From an uncultured Porphyromonadaceae bacterium (GTDB lineage Bacteria > Bacteroidota > Bacteroidia > Bacteroidales > Muribaculaceae): DNA of 45,898 nucleotides. A model generated the notes under the pieces. The model searched no databases. It saw only the letters and a program-made list of their open reading frames with translations, and had not been told where the DNA came from. The DNA is taken from the NCBI GenBank assembly GCA_947575235.1, contig CANPMT010000016.1:1-45898 (forward strand), read 5' to 3'. The translations under genes were made by a program, and so were the position numbers. Positions 18,644 through 27,447 of this stretch are shown in pieces (the first letter of the stretch is position 1; every line of letters starts with the position of its first letter).

Positions 18644-19276
18644 ATGGAAGAGAAGAAATTGACACCGCAAGAGAGCATGGAGCTGATAGCCTCCATGATT
18701 CAAAGCACGAAGCGCAGAGTCGCTTCACCCGACCTCAGAATCTCGGTGATGTGGGGCGTACTGGTAATCATCACAGCACTTGCTGCATGGATTCTCCTTT
18801 CAACCACGCATAACCCGTGGTTTAACTTTGTATGGTTCGCCATTCCCGTTATCGGCATACCGGCAAACATCATTCTTGCTAACGGCAGGGAAAAGAGGAG
18901 CAGAGCCAAGACTTATCTTGATAAGGTAAGCGAAGGGATATGGAAATGCGTTGGTTATATCGCCATCGGGGTGACTATAGCCTGCTTTATCGCACAGCAA
19001 TGTGGATACCCGATGGCTTGGCTCGCGATGTTCTACTACGCATTTATCATTGTTGGCTTCGGAGCTGCCGTCAGCGGTTTGCTTCTTCGCGAAAGTTCTT
19101 ATGTATTTGGAGGCCTGTTCTCGATTTTTTCGGGCTTCGCAATAATAATCTGCTCTCTCAGTCAGATACCCTTGCTTTATTCCTGGGTGGTGCCGCTATA
19201 CATTCTCTGCTTCCTGTTGATGTTCATTGTTCCGGCATTCATCATTTCACGAAAGATTAAAGTCGAGGAGAAATGA
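18644..19276 (+). CDS. Integral membrane protein of unknown function
   Basis: A 210-residue protein with a charged cytosolic N-terminus (about 30 residues), then five or six hydrophobic helices (about 34-53, 57-77, 100-115, 122-146, 152-171 and 177-200), ending in a charged KIKVEEK tail. There is no signal peptide and no catalytic motif I can name. Its stop overlaps the start of the winged-helix gene (ATGA), a pairing common in Bacteroidetes, where a small regulator controls a membrane partner. The two may act together in sensing or membrane-stress response, but that is a guess. Confidence 0.85.
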   Translation: MEEKKLTPQESMELIASMIQSTKRRVASPDLRISVMWGVLVIITALAAWILLSTTHNPWFNFVWFAIPVIGIPANIILANGREKRSRAKTYLDKVSEGIWKCVGYIAIGVTIACFIAQQCGYPMAWLAMFYYAFIIVGFGAAVSGLLLRESSYVFGGLFSIFSGFAIIICSLSQIPLLYSWVVPLYILCFLLMFIVPAFIISRKIKVEEK

Positions 19277-19554
19277 GAGAACTTGATCCGCTGTTGCACT
19301 CGCAACTACGTCTTGCGGTTATGTCGATTCTTATGAATGTTGACGAGGCGGATTTTGTCTTTCTAAAAGAGAAAACCGAAGCAACCGCAGGTAATCTCAG
19401 TGTGCAGCTCGACAAACTTTCAACTGCCGGATATATCTCCATGGAGAAAGGATTTGTCGGGAAGAAAACCAGAACTGTCTGCCGGGTGACAAAACAAGGT
19501 AGAAAAGCATTTGAAGAATATGTCGAAGCCCTTAAAGAATATCTGAATCTCTGA
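19273..19554 (+). CDS. Small winged-helix transcriptional regulator
   Basis: A 93-residue stand-alone winged helix of the MarR/PadR-like type (resembling the HTH_34 family). The sequence LRLAVMSILMNVDEADFVFL leads into the recognition helix region TAGNLSVQLDKLSTAGYI, then a beta wing (KTRTVCRVTKQGRKAF) and a C-terminal dimerisation helix. It overlaps the membrane-protein gene by 4 bases. The duplicated palindrome GGTTTA-N5-TAAACC upstream is its probable binding site, giving negative autoregulation (inferred). Confidence 0.9.
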   Translation: MRELDPLLHSQLRLAVMSILMNVDEADFVFLKEKTEATAGNLSVQLDKLSTAGYISMEKGFVGKKTRTVCRVTKQGRKAFEEYVEALKEYLNL

Positions 19555-19574
19555 ACAGATACAATCTGCATGGA

Positions 19575-19611
19575 AATCTCCGCGTCTATACTTGTAATAG
19601 ATGCGGAGATT
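19575..19611. terminator. Hairpin terminator between convergent operons
   Basis: A 9-bp stem AATCTCCGC/GCGGAGATT is extended by TCTAT/ATAGA after one mismatch, with a 7-nt loop. It lies 20 bp after the winged-helix stop and 20 bp after the lutC stop, so it can serve both strands. No long T-run on either side. Confidence 0.6.
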
Positions 19612-19631
19612 ATCCCTTCAGGTTGTCGGTA

Positions 19632-20249
19632 TCAGGGGAGCAGGATGAGGGTCATCGAGCGGGCTGCCTGGGCTCCGTTGACGAGCACCTGGGCGATGTC
19701 GGCCGTTTTCGACGGTCCGGCGATGAAGACACCGTAGCCGGCCTTGTCGAAGTCGTCGCTTCCATATTCAGGGCGCGTTATGAGCGCGTAGGCCTCGTGC
19801 ATGTTGTTGACTATCCCTTTCTGCGACAGCACCGCCACAAGATTCTCCGATATGAAACATACATCGCGCTCCTTGACCTGCTGCGGAATCCAGACGCTGC
19901 CGTTCTCGGCAACACCGATATATGCCTTCACCACACCCACGTCGGTGCCGTTGAGGTCGCGCGCGTCAGCAACCGTGTCGGGATTTACCGTGGCCGACTT
20001 CACCTCAGGAAGTGCCGACGCAATCACCTTCGCGTCAGGATAGACCGAACGTATGATCGTGTCGATCTCCCCGGCGGAGGTGGCCTTCACCACCGTACAG
20101 CCAGCCGACCCCTCGGCCTTGGCTATGAACTCCACCAGAGGGTCGGGGAAGGTGGTGGGGGAGAGCCTCGACATCGGCGGACGCTCCAGACGCTGCTTTA
20201 TATTCTTGCGGCAATTGCCTATTATCTCTTCTCTTGTTGCCATGGTCAT
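19632..20249 (-). CDS. lutC: Lactate utilization protein C (LUD domain)
   Basis: 205-residue LUD-domain protein, third member of the LutABC complex that oxidises L-lactate to pyruvate. It has the LUD core with AYIGVAENGSVW followed by the PEYGSDD and FIAGPSKTADI segments. The ATG overlaps the lutB stop (ATGA); a second ATG two codons later is also possible. It is the last gene of the operon. Confidence 0.9.
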   Translation of the reverse strand: MTMATREEIIGNCRKNIKQRLERPPMSRLSPTTFPDPLVEFIAKAEGSAGCTVVKATSAGEIDTIIRSVYPDAKVIASALPEVKSATVNPDTVADARDLNGTDVGVVKAYIGVAENGSVWIPQQVKERDVCFISENLVAVLSQKGIVNNMHEAYALITRPEYGSDDFDKAGYGVFIAGPSKTADIAQVLVNGAQAARSMTLILLP

Positions 20250-21631
20250 TCTTTCTCTTTGTTCTGCACTTCTTTTATCATCTCGTGGAAAGGCTTCCGG
20301 GGGAAGGTCATCATATCATGCCCGTAGGCCCATGGATTTATAGCATCCCAGTTCTTGAGGAATCCGGGCACCATGTTCATAAGATGAGCCTCCTTCGTGA
20401 GGAAATTGTAAACCTTCGGATTATTGAACACCTTTGTCATACCCTTGCACATCATCCTCTTCTCCTCATTGGCCACACCCAACGGACCGAGTTTCTGGCG
20501 CCACAGATAAATCTGGTCGCCGAGGTTCACTTTTGCCGGACATACGAACTGGCAGCTCAGGCAGAGCGAGCAGGCACTCACGTTGCCAGAATACTTCTTG
20601 GGATTGCGCAGCATGCCGAGGTTTATACCTATCGGACCCGGGATGAAATAGCTGTAGGAATAGCCTCCCGACCAACGGTAGACAGGACAGGTGTTCATGC
20701 AGGCACCGCACCTGATGCACTTCAATGACTGCCAATGGTCGGCATCGGCCAGCCATTCGCTGCGGCCGTTGTCGACAATCACATAATGCAGTTCCTGGCC
20801 GCCACCGGGACGTTTCTTACGGAAATGACTCGTATAGACGGTTGACGGCTGACCTGTGGCCGAACGTGCCAGCAGACGCACGAACACCGACAATGCCTCA
20901 TAGTCAGGTATAATCTTCTCCAGACCGATAACCGATATCTGAAGTTTGGGTACGGCTGTCGACATATCGGCATTCCCCTCGTTGGTACACACCACGATGT
21001 CGCCAGTGGCGGCCACACCGAAGTTGCCGCCGGTCATTCCGGCGTCGGCGGTGAGGAATTCGTCGCGCAGGCTCAGACGCGCCTCATAGGTGAGATATGT
21101 GGGGTCATGCTTCCCCTCCTCAGTATGCAGTTCCTTCTCAAAGAGTGTCCCCACGTCGTCATGGGTGAGGTGAGTGGCCGGCATAACGATATGGCTCGGA
21201 CGCTGATGGGCCAGCTGCAGGATACGTTCGCCGAGGTCGGTCTCCACCACCTCGATTCCGCGCTCCTCCAGATAAGGGTTCATCTCACACTCCTCGGTGA
21301 GCATCGACTTTGACTTGACCATCTTCTTCACGTCATGACTGCGGAGTATGTCATAGACAATGGCATTGAAATCGTCGGCATCCTTGGCCCAGTGCACAAT
21401 CACGCCATTCTTCTCGGCGGCATCGGCAAACTGCTCCAGATAGCGGTCGATATTCGTGAGAGTATGTTTCTTGATATCGCTTGCCATGGCGCGCAGCTCC
21501 TCCCATTCCGGCAGCTGGTGGGCCATGGAGTCACGTTTCACCCTCACGCCCCAGAAGGTATTGTCATGCCAGTCGGCATAGTTCTGGTTGGCGAGGAATC
21601 TCTTTGCGGCTTTACTGTGTGATGTGCTCAT
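20246..21631 (-). CDS. lutB: Lactate utilization iron-sulfur protein B
   Basis: 461 residues: an N-terminal LUD domain (about 70-295) and a C-terminal dicluster 4Fe-4S ferredoxin domain with CIRCGACMNTCP and CSLCLSCQFVCP. It passes electrons from lactate oxidation. The conserved LUD segment TGNVGVAATGD appears here as GGNFGVAATGD. Start and stop both overlap the neighbouring lut genes by 4 bases. No C-terminal truncation. Confidence 0.93.
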   Translation of the reverse strand: MSTSHSKAAKRFLANQNYADWHDNTFWGVRVKRDSMAHQLPEWEELRAMASDIKKHTLTNIDRYLEQFADAAEKNGVIVHWAKDADDFNAIVYDILRSHDVKKMVKSKSMLTEECEMNPYLEERGIEVVETDLGERILQLAHQRPSHIVMPATHLTHDDVGTLFEKELHTEEGKHDPTYLTYEARLSLRDEFLTADAGMTGGNFGVAATGDIVVCTNEGNADMSTAVPKLQISVIGLEKIIPDYEALSVFVRLLARSATGQPSTVYTSHFRKKRPGGGQELHYVIVDNGRSEWLADADHWQSLKCIRCGACMNTCPVYRWSGGYSYSYFIPGPIGINLGMLRNPKKYSGNVSACSLCLSCQFVCPAKVNLGDQIYLWRQKLGPLGVANEEKRMMCKGMTKVFNNPKVYNFLTKEAHLMNMVPGFLKNWDAINPWAYGHDMMTFPRKPFHEMIKEVQNKEKE

Positions 21632-22374
21632 AATCCGGAAGCTAAAATTTCAACAACATGGCGGAACTGTATTCCGTCGTCAGCTCTCTCTTTGGCCGCC
21701 ACGCCGGCCAGATGCATCAGGCAGGAGCAGTCGGCCCCGGTGATGAACTCAGCCCCTGTGGCTTTATGGCGTTCAAACTTCTTCCATCCCATCTGCTTGC
21801 TCACGGCCTGTTCCTCCACGCTGAACATGCCGCCGAATCCGCAGCACTCGTCGGGACGCTCAGGCTCGACCACCTCGATACCCTCCATGAGCATGAGAAG
21901 ATCTTTTATCTTGTTGAATTTCGGCCCCACCGTCTCAGATGGGGAGGAGAGGCTGAGCTCACGCACTCCGTGGCAAGAATTATGTATGCTCACCTTATGC
22001 GGGAACTTCCCGAGCGGCTTGTCAAGCTTGAGCACGTCATGCAGAAACTCCACCATATCGATGGCATGGGAGGCTATGGTGCATTGATGCCCCTCCTTCG
22101 CCATAATCGGGGGATAGTTGATACGGACAAAAGCCGTGCACGACACCGAAGGCGCCACCACATAGTCGAAACCTTTGAAAAGCTTCTCCATGTTACGGGC
22201 CAGAGGCCGGGCCTCATCCTGGAATCCGGCGTTGGCCATAGGCTGGCCGCAGCACGTCTGTCCCTGGGGATAAGTGACGTCCACCCCGAGGTGGCGCAGC
22301 AGTTTATATGACGCCATCCCGACGTTGGGATACACAGCGTCGACATAACAGGGTATGAAAAGACCTACTTTCAT
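21628..22374 (-). CDS. lutA: Lactate utilization protein A (CCG-domain Fe-S protein)
   Basis: 248 residues with two cysteine-rich CCG-type domains: QTCCGQPMANAG in the first and CCGFGGMFSV in the second, plus the Cys in NSCHGVREL, the ligands of the unusual cluster in this family (also seen in GlpC and HdrB). With LutB and LutC it forms the L-lactate oxidation complex. It is first in the lutABC operon. I see no clear promoter in the 117 bp upstream. Confidence 0.93.
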   Translation of the reverse strand: MKVGLFIPCYVDAVYPNVGMASYKLLRHLGVDVTYPQGQTCCGQPMANAGFQDEARPLARNMEKLFKGFDYVVAPSVSCTAFVRINYPPIMAKEGHQCTIASHAIDMVEFLHDVLKLDKPLGKFPHKVSIHNSCHGVRELSLSSPSETVGPKFNKIKDLLMLMEGIEVVEPERPDECCGFGGMFSVEEQAVSKQMGWKKFERHKATGAEFITGADCSCLMHLAGVAAKERADDGIQFRHVVEILASGL

Positions 22375-22491
22375 AGTAAAAAAGTGTGTGTGGAAGAATG
22401 TTTAGAAGATACAGAGGTTCGGTCATCGTCATGTCACTGGGATGAGGTCACCTTGAAATATGAACACCGGCGGTGGGTGGAAAGTTTCAGA

Positions 22492-23589
22492 TTATTTGAG
22501 AAACTTCTCCAGGTCGCCCCGGCGGAACTCGTTGATGTCGACCACATGATTGCGCACGCCGTCGATCAGACCCTTGTCGGTGAATTGCAGTATATGGCAG
22601 TTGCGGTCGATAGCGCGCTGTCCGAAGCGGGAGTACCAGAGGGGATACTTGGCAAGTTTCGTGCCCTCGACATACATCTTATAATACCGTTCGTTGGTGT
22701 AGATCATCGGTTTGCGGCCATAGTGCTTCTCGACAATCTTCATCCATTTCACAAGAGAGTCTACGGGCACGCCAACCTTCTCTATGTCAAGAATCGGAGG
22801 GAAATCCCCCTTTTCAAGATTTACATTGCGGATATAATTGTTGGCATTGGCAGTGGCAGATGCTGTGGTGTTGTAGAAATGGTAATATCCCTTGCGATAG
22901 TTGTGGCGAACGGCATTGTCGCGGTGGGTTGGAAGCATCTTGTCAATATGGTCGCCCCCCTCGGTAGCCTTCATTATCACGAATTCCACAGGCACGATCT
23001 TCCCTTTCAGACTGACCGGCAGCCGGTAGTCAGGAGCGGAATCTCCGCATAGATAAAGGTCTTGCCAGATTACATTCTGTTGGTAATTCGAAAGGTCAAT
23101 CCCCATCACATAATCACCTTTGCCAACTTCTATGCCGGTCATCTTCACACCGTTCCGGTAGAAATCGGTTGAGGAGTTGCCATGCTTGTCGGTCTCAGTC
23201 ACTATCCCGTGACGGTTATTCTCCTTCCAGAGCCCCTTTACGGTCTTGTCGGAATAATAGCGTTCGCCATATCCGTCGAGTTTCATATTCCGGAAATACC
23301 CTTCGTAATGGCCCGTGTTCTTGTAGGTAAGTTTACCGTGACGGATCTCGTCGTTGACCCATTCACCCTCATATACCTTTCCGTCGGCGCATGTAAGTTT
23401 ACCTTTGCCGACACGTTTACCGTCGACGACCTCACCTTTGTAGACGTCGCCGTTAGGGTATGTGACAGTCTCCTTCCCCTTGGCCGATAGAGGGAGGGAG
23501 AAGCATAAGGCCACCGTAAGCAGCCCGAAAAGATGCAATATGGCGGAGCCGCGACGCAGCCCGGTGCCTGAAAGTTCAGAATGTTCCAT
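22492..23589 (-). CDS. MORN-repeat GH25 lysozyme-like protein, secreted
   Basis: 365 residues. A signal peptide spans roughly residues 1-36. Four or five MORN repeats follow (about 43-135; YPNGDVYKGEVVDGKRVGKG is the clearest). A glycoside hydrolase family 25 domain runs from 160 to the end, with Asp164 in GIDLSNYQ and the catalytic pair Asp268/Glu270 in ILDIEK. Later barrel strands (MIYTNERYY, PLWYSRF, ILQFTDKG, VDINEF) are intact. GH25 enzymes cut the MurNAc-GlcNAc bond of peptidoglycan; MORN repeats may target it to the membrane or a partner. It stands alone downstream of mdh. Confidence 0.88.
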   Translation of the reverse strand: MEHSELSGTGLRRGSAILHLFGLLTVALCFSLPLSAKGKETVTYPNGDVYKGEVVDGKRVGKGKLTCADGKVYEGEWVNDEIRHGKLTYKNTGHYEGYFRNMKLDGYGERYYSDKTVKGLWKENNRHGIVTETDKHGNSSTDFYRNGVKMTGIEVGKGDYVMGIDLSNYQQNVIWQDLYLCGDSAPDYRLPVSLKGKIVPVEFVIMKATEGGDHIDKMLPTHRDNAVRHNYRKGYYHFYNTTASATANANNYIRNVNLEKGDFPPILDIEKVGVPVDSLVKWMKIVEKHYGRKPMIYTNERYYKMYVEGTKLAKYPLWYSRFGQRAIDRNCHILQFTDKGLIDGVRNHVVDINEFRRGDLEKFLK

Positions 23590-23667
23590 ACAGAGATAAC
23601 AACTGACACCGCGCTAAGTTAAACCCTCCTTTGAAATAATATTGCCGGAGGGGGTAGTGGATATGAA

Positions 23668-23699
23668 GACGGGCGGCCAATTGATACCGGCCGCCCGTC
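23668..23699. terminator. Strong hairpin between mdh and the GH25 gene
   Basis: A perfect 11-bp GC-rich stem (GACGGGCGGCC and its complement) around a 10-nt loop. The T-run (AGGGTTTTTC) is on the plus side. It lies 112 bp after the mdh stop on the minus strand, so it most likely ends mdh transcription without a U-run, and would fully terminate anything on the plus strand. Confidence 0.65.
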
Positions 23700-23811
23700 A
23701 GGGTTTTTCAATAATCGTGTTTGATCAGAGGTTAACTCGGATCTGGGTTATCAGGTTAAACCTGAGTCTGTTACATAAATATGAAATATGGTTCACAAAA
23801 CAAATGCCTTA

Positions 23812-24810
23812 TCAAAGATTCGGGTTGAGGTTCTTCCAATCGGCGATGGGAGGAAGGACACCCATCTGGATCACCTCGTCGCGGAGCTCGCACAGATGCT
23901 TGTAGCTCTTTTCAAGCTCAGCCTCCTCAGCGGGAGTACCCTTGACAGGAGCCACCTTGATGCCATCCTTGGTGATGGTAGTCTCCATGGCCATCATGAT
24001 ATTCTTGAACTTGTCATTGTCGACATACGTGCCGACAGGCCAGCGGAACGGTTTGCCACCCATTGCAGCCGCAATCATCTCGATAGAGAGATAGGCCGGG
24101 CTCTGGAATGATGAACGTCCACGCAGGTCGATGATATTCTTGCCACCCTGCACAACCTTCTGCTTGATTACCTCCCAGTCAGATTCGGGAAGCTCCTCAG
24201 TGCCGATAATCGAGTCGAGCGGTTTGCCATCAACGAGTGTGGTTGAGGCGAATACAGCCATCTGCTCGCCATGGCCGCCATAGGTGCGGCAATTCTCAAT
24301 CTTGGCTGCGGGCAATTTGAAATACTTCACGAGCTGATCCTGCAGACGGGTGCTGTCAAGAGCAGCCAGAGTAGCCACCTGCGAAGGTTTCAGACCGGAA
24401 TAGATCAGCGTGATCAGACCGGTGATATCAGCAGGATTGAAGATCACAACCACAAACTTGGCGTCAGGGGCATACTTCTTCACATTCTTGCCGAAATCTT
24501 CGGCGATGGCGGCGTTACCCTTCAGAAGATCCTCACGGGTCATGCCGGCCTTACGGGCGGCGCCACCCGACGATACGATATACTTGGCATCCTTGAAAGC
24601 TGTTGCCACATCCGAGGTGAAGGTAAGGTTGACACCCTCGAAAGCACATTGGTAAAGTTCTTCTGCCACACCCTCGAGAGCGGGTGCGAACGGATCATAG
24701 AGGCACACATTAGGAGTGAGATGCATCATCAGGGCAGTCTGTGCCATATTCGAGCCGATCATGCCGGCCGCGCCCACGATGAGCAATTTGTCGTTTGTCA
24801 GAAATTCCAT
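23812..24810 (-). CDS. mdh: Malate dehydrogenase (NAD-dependent)
   Basis: 332-residue LDH/MDH-family enzyme that interconverts malate and oxaloacetate. The Rossmann loop GAAGMIGS is at 13-20, with Asp39 after strand 2 indicating NAD. Substrate arginines lie in ARKAGMTRED (Arg86, Arg92). The Asp152/Arg155 pair (LDSTR) and proton-relay His180 (YGGHGE) complete the active site. In Bacteroidales it works in the reductive branch from oxaloacetate to succinate/propionate. It is apparently monocistronic, and its position near lutABC may only be chance. Confidence 0.93.
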   Translation of the reverse strand: MEFLTNDKLLIVGAAGMIGSNMAQTALMMHLTPNVCLYDPFAPALEGVAEELYQCAFEGVNLTFTSDVATAFKDAKYIVSSGGAARKAGMTREDLLKGNAAIAEDFGKNVKKYAPDAKFVVVIFNPADITGLITLIYSGLKPSQVATLAALDSTRLQDQLVKYFKLPAAKIENCRTYGGHGEQMAVFASTTLVDGKPLDSIIGTEELPESDWEVIKQKVVQGGKNIIDLRGRSSFQSPAYLSIEMIAAAMGGKPFRWPVGTYVDNDKFKNIMMAMETTITKDGIKVAPVKGTPAEEAELEKSYKHLCELRDEVIQMGVLPPIADWKNLNPNL

Positions 24811-24999
24811 AATTTTTGAGCGTTTGTATTAGTCTAACATTCCAGCCCGACAAATTTCTCATCGCGTTAGCGTTTTTTAATGATTATACCGGCTGTGTTG
24901 AATGTATACTGCGGGCCACGCGGATCATCCTCAATGTCGATACGCGAGATATTTACCTTCACTCTTAAGCAACGGAGAAAAGCTGAGGAGAGAGGTGGG

Positions 25000-25791
25000 T
25001 CAGAGGAGGTTGAAGTGGCGGAGGGCGTTCACGATACCGTGGTCGGTGTCGGCTGTGGTGACGTAATCGGCGACAGCCTTCACATCGTCGCCACCGTTAC
25101 CCATGGCCACGCCTATTCCGGCCGCTTTCACCATACCCACGTCATTGCTGCCGTCGCCGAAAGCCATGGTCTCCGAGAGGTCTATGCCGAAGTGGCCGGC
25201 CATGAGGCGGATGCCGTGGCTCTTGTCAGTGCCCTTGGGGATGATGTCGCAGAAACGGGGATGCCAGCTTGTATATTGCGAATTGAGCAGGATTGACTTG
25301 AATAGCGGTCCATTCTCGCGCTGTTCAGGCGAGCCGAAAGCCATGAGCTGCACAATCTCCTTATCCTTTATGGCCGATTGCAGGTCCTTTACAGGGATAG
25401 GGGGCACGTTAAGCTGCCGGGTGACAGCCTCCACATTCTCATCCACCTTATCGATGGAGGCGTCGCCATCGGCAGGCACCACCACAATAGGCAACGTATC
25501 CTCGCCCGTATAATTCCTGAGGCGGTCGATATCCTCCTGCGGAATCGGGGTGCAGTGTATGCAGGTTTTCTTATCCTTAAGCACGCACATTCCGCCGTTG
25601 ACAGTAACATACCCGTCAAACTCCGTGTCGCCGAGATTGTCGATCCAGCAGAGATGGCGCCCTGTGGAGATAAACACCTTCATCCCCTTGGCACGGAGAG
25701 CCCGAATGGCATCGCTCACCTCCTGCGGGATGCGTCCCGAGCCGAACGGCACCAAAGTGCCGTCAATATCAAAAAACAAAGCCTTGATCAT
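25000..25791 (-). CDS. Cof-type HAD-IIB family phosphatase
   Basis: Haloacid dehalogenase-type sugar or nucleotide phosphatase. Motif I FDIDGTL follows the start MIKALFF (ATG 25791, 263 residues). Motif II is ISTG, the C2B cap occupies the middle, and motif IV GDGSNDVGM is near the C-terminus. The 28 residues that would precede it from the ATG at 25875 are not conserved and are rejected. It is divergent from pncB across a region with a palindrome. Substrate unknown. Confidence 0.9.
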   Translation of the reverse strand: MIKALFFDIDGTLVPFGSGRIPQEVSDAIRALRAKGMKVFISTGRHLCWIDNLGDTEFDGYVTVNGGMCVLKDKKTCIHCTPIPQEDIDRLRNYTGEDTLPIVVVPADGDASIDKVDENVEAVTRQLNVPPIPVKDLQSAIKDKEIVQLMAFGSPEQRENGPLFKSILLNSQYTSWHPRFCDIIPKGTDKSHGIRLMAGHFGIDLSETMAFGDGSNDVGMVKAAGIGVAMGNGGDDVKAVADYVTTADTDHGIVNALRHFNLL

Positions 25792-25893
25792 AATTAATTT
25801 CAAATCTTTCTCAAAGAGATAACGCGATAATCCGACTCTTATTCTGATTACGGCACCCGATTGCTTTGTAAACAACCCGAGGGGTATGGCCGT

Positions 25894-25930
25894 TTATACT
25901 TCAGAAGTATAACCCACCGAAGAAGTATAA
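25894..25930. promoter_or_regulatory. Palindromic site plus third half-site before pncB
   Basis: A perfect 19-bp palindrome (TTATACTTC-A-GAAGTATAA, 25894-25912) is followed 18 bp later by another GAAGTATAA half-site (25922-25930), and a weaker GATATAA further on. It has no loop, so it is a protein site rather than a hairpin. It lies 28-64 bp upstream of the pncB start and in the region shared with the divergent HAD gene. The cognate regulator is not known. Confidence 0.6.
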
Positions 25931-25957
25931 CCCCCCGAAAGATATAACGCTAACGAT

Positions 25958-27160
25958 ATGCGCCAGATCATCACACATTTTACCGACGACGACCTTTACA
26001 AATTCACCATGTGCTGCGCCGTGATCGAGAATTTCCCCCGCACGCGTGTGAAGTATCTCTTCAACGACCGCGACGATACCATATACCCCGAAGGATTTGC
26101 CGACCTCGTTATGGAGCAGGTGGCCATGCTTGAGAATGTGGTCATCACCGACAGGGAGATAGAGTTTATGAAACGTAAATGCCTGTATATCCCCTCATGG
26201 TTTTACGGCTATCTGAAAGGATTCAGATATAACCGCGGGTGGGTACGAGCATGGCAGGATGAGACCGGGCGCCTTCACATAGAGTTCGAGGGGGCCTGGA
26301 GTGAGACAATACTGCTTGAAGTAAAGGTACTGGCCATCGTGTCAGAACTCTATTATATGGTGACCGGCGATGACCGGAAATTCAATTATGACGCTTATTA
26401 TGACTCCTCCTACCGCAAGGCGCGGCGCCTGATAGAGGCAGGATGCGTCTACAGCGACATGGGCACCCGACGCCGTGCATCATTCAAAGCCCAGGATGTG
26501 GTGATCAGGGCCATGAAGGATTGCAGCCGCGATGTGAAAGGCCCCGGATGCTTCGTCGGGACAAGCAACGTCTACTTCGCGATGAAATACGACCTTGTGC
26601 CCGTCGGCACGATGGCGCATGAGTTTATCTGCGCCATTGCCGGAATGTACGGACCCCTGATGGCCAACCATATAGCCATGAGCCGATGGTCGCACACCTA
26701 CCGTGGAGCGTTGGGTACGTTTCTCTACGACACCTACGGCTGGCGCATCTTCAGCCTGAATTTCTCGGAGGATTTCGCCAATATGTTCAAAGGGCTGCGC
26801 ATCGACAGCGGCGATAATTACCAGCAGCTCGACAAGATAGTCGAGAAATACCGCTCGCTGCATATCGACCCCTCCACCAAGCAGATTATATTCAGCAACG
26901 CCCTGAACGTTGACAAGGCTATCGAGCTGCAGCATTACGCCCGGGGGAAATGCCAGCCTTCGTTTGGGATAGGCACCCACTTCACCAACGACTTCGACGG
27001 CATACGCCCGCGCAACATCGTCATAAAATTGGTGGCGGTGAAGATCACCGAGTCGTGGCCCTTCTATTGCCACACGTGCAAGCTCAGCGAAGACCATGGC
27101 AAATATACAGGCGACCCCGAGACTGTGCGCCGTTTCCGCGAGACACTCCATCTGCAATAA
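25958..27160 (+). CDS. pncB: Nicotinate phosphoribosyltransferase
   Basis: Makes nicotinate mononucleotide from nicotinate and PRPP, the Preiss-Handler salvage step to NAD. Family motifs include MGTRRRASF, GTSNVYFA, the catalytic-His region TMAHEF, and GLRIDSGD. The 400 residues match the usual length. It is a single gene facing the HAD gene; the duplicated GAAGTATAA motif upstream suggests specific control. Confidence 0.95.
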   Translation: MRQIITHFTDDDLYKFTMCCAVIENFPRTRVKYLFNDRDDTIYPEGFADLVMEQVAMLENVVITDREIEFMKRKCLYIPSWFYGYLKGFRYNRGWVRAWQDETGRLHIEFEGAWSETILLEVKVLAIVSELYYMVTGDDRKFNYDAYYDSSYRKARRLIEAGCVYSDMGTRRRASFKAQDVVIRAMKDCSRDVKGPGCFVGTSNVYFAMKYDLVPVGTMAHEFICAIAGMYGPLMANHIAMSRWSHTYRGALGTFLYDTYGWRIFSLNFSEDFANMFKGLRIDSGDNYQQLDKIVEKYRSLHIDPSTKQIIFSNALNVDKAIELQHYARGKCQPSFGIGTHFTNDFDGIRPRNIVIKLVAVKITESWPFYCHTCKLSEDHGKYTGDPETVRRFRETLHLQ

Positions 27161-27238
27161 TCCTGAATATGCTGACGTCTAAAATATATTCATGGCAAAA
27201 CAGAGAAAAATTAAAGTCAAAAACTTTTTTGAGAAAAA

Positions 27239-27270
27239 TTTGGTTATAATAAAAGAAATTTATAATTTTG
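27239..27270 (+). promoter_or_regulatory. trp operon promoter
   Basis: TTTG (27239-27242), 20 bp, TAATTTTG (27263-27270) match the Bacteroidetes consensus perfectly. The start site would be near 27276, giving a leader of about 230 nt before trpB. The 78 bp between pncB and this promoter hold nothing recognisable. Confidence 0.8.
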
Positions 27271-27289
27271 CATCAAATTTCAAGCAAGT

Positions 27290-27349
27290 ATGAGAAATAG
27301 TATAAATATACAGAATTGGTGGCGCATCGGCAATGATTTCCGATGGTGA
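27290..27349 (+). CDS. trpL: trp leader peptide
   Basis: A 19-codon ORF encoding MRNSINIQNWWRIGNDFRW. Tandem Trp codons stand at 27317-27322 and a third is the last sense codon (27344-27346); three Trp in 19 residues is far above chance. It begins about 14 nt after the predicted start site and overlaps the first arms of the attenuator RNA. When charged tRNA-Trp is scarce the ribosome would stall at the WW pair and cover the first hairpin arm. Confidence 0.85.
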   Translation: MRNSINIQNWWRIGNDFRW

Positions 27350-27447
27350 CGCTTCATGCATGCTTGATCAGTTGCTCCCGAAGCTGATACAACTAAACAT
27401 CCATTCACTCTTAGCCATCGGATAAGTTTTCCGCTGGCTATTTTCTT
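27325..27447 (+). promoter_or_regulatory. trp transcription attenuator
   Basis: Three alternative pairings are visible. 1:2 is CATCGG (27325-27330) with CCGATG (27340-27345). 2:3, the antiterminator, is TCCGATGG (27339-27346) with CCATCGGA (27415-27422), 8 bp perfect. 3:4, the terminator, is TAGCCA-t-CGGA (27412-27422) with TCCG-c-TGGCTA (27430-27440), followed by TTTTCTT (27441-27447). Arms 1:2 and 3:4 exclude 2:3. A ribosome stalled at the tandem Trp codons (27317-27322) would mask arm 1 and favour 2:3, allowing transcription into trpB. This is the logic of the enterobacterial trp attenuator. Confidence 0.82.

Noticed and set aside
24867..24962. 31-codon minus ORF (GTG start) between the HAD gene and mdh
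   Set aside because: The peptide looks protein-like but is very short, has no ATG or promoter, and no recognised family; it could be a remnant.
25792..25875. 28-residue N-terminal extension of the HAD phosphatase
   Set aside because: Motif I is expected within the first ten residues of Cof-type proteins.
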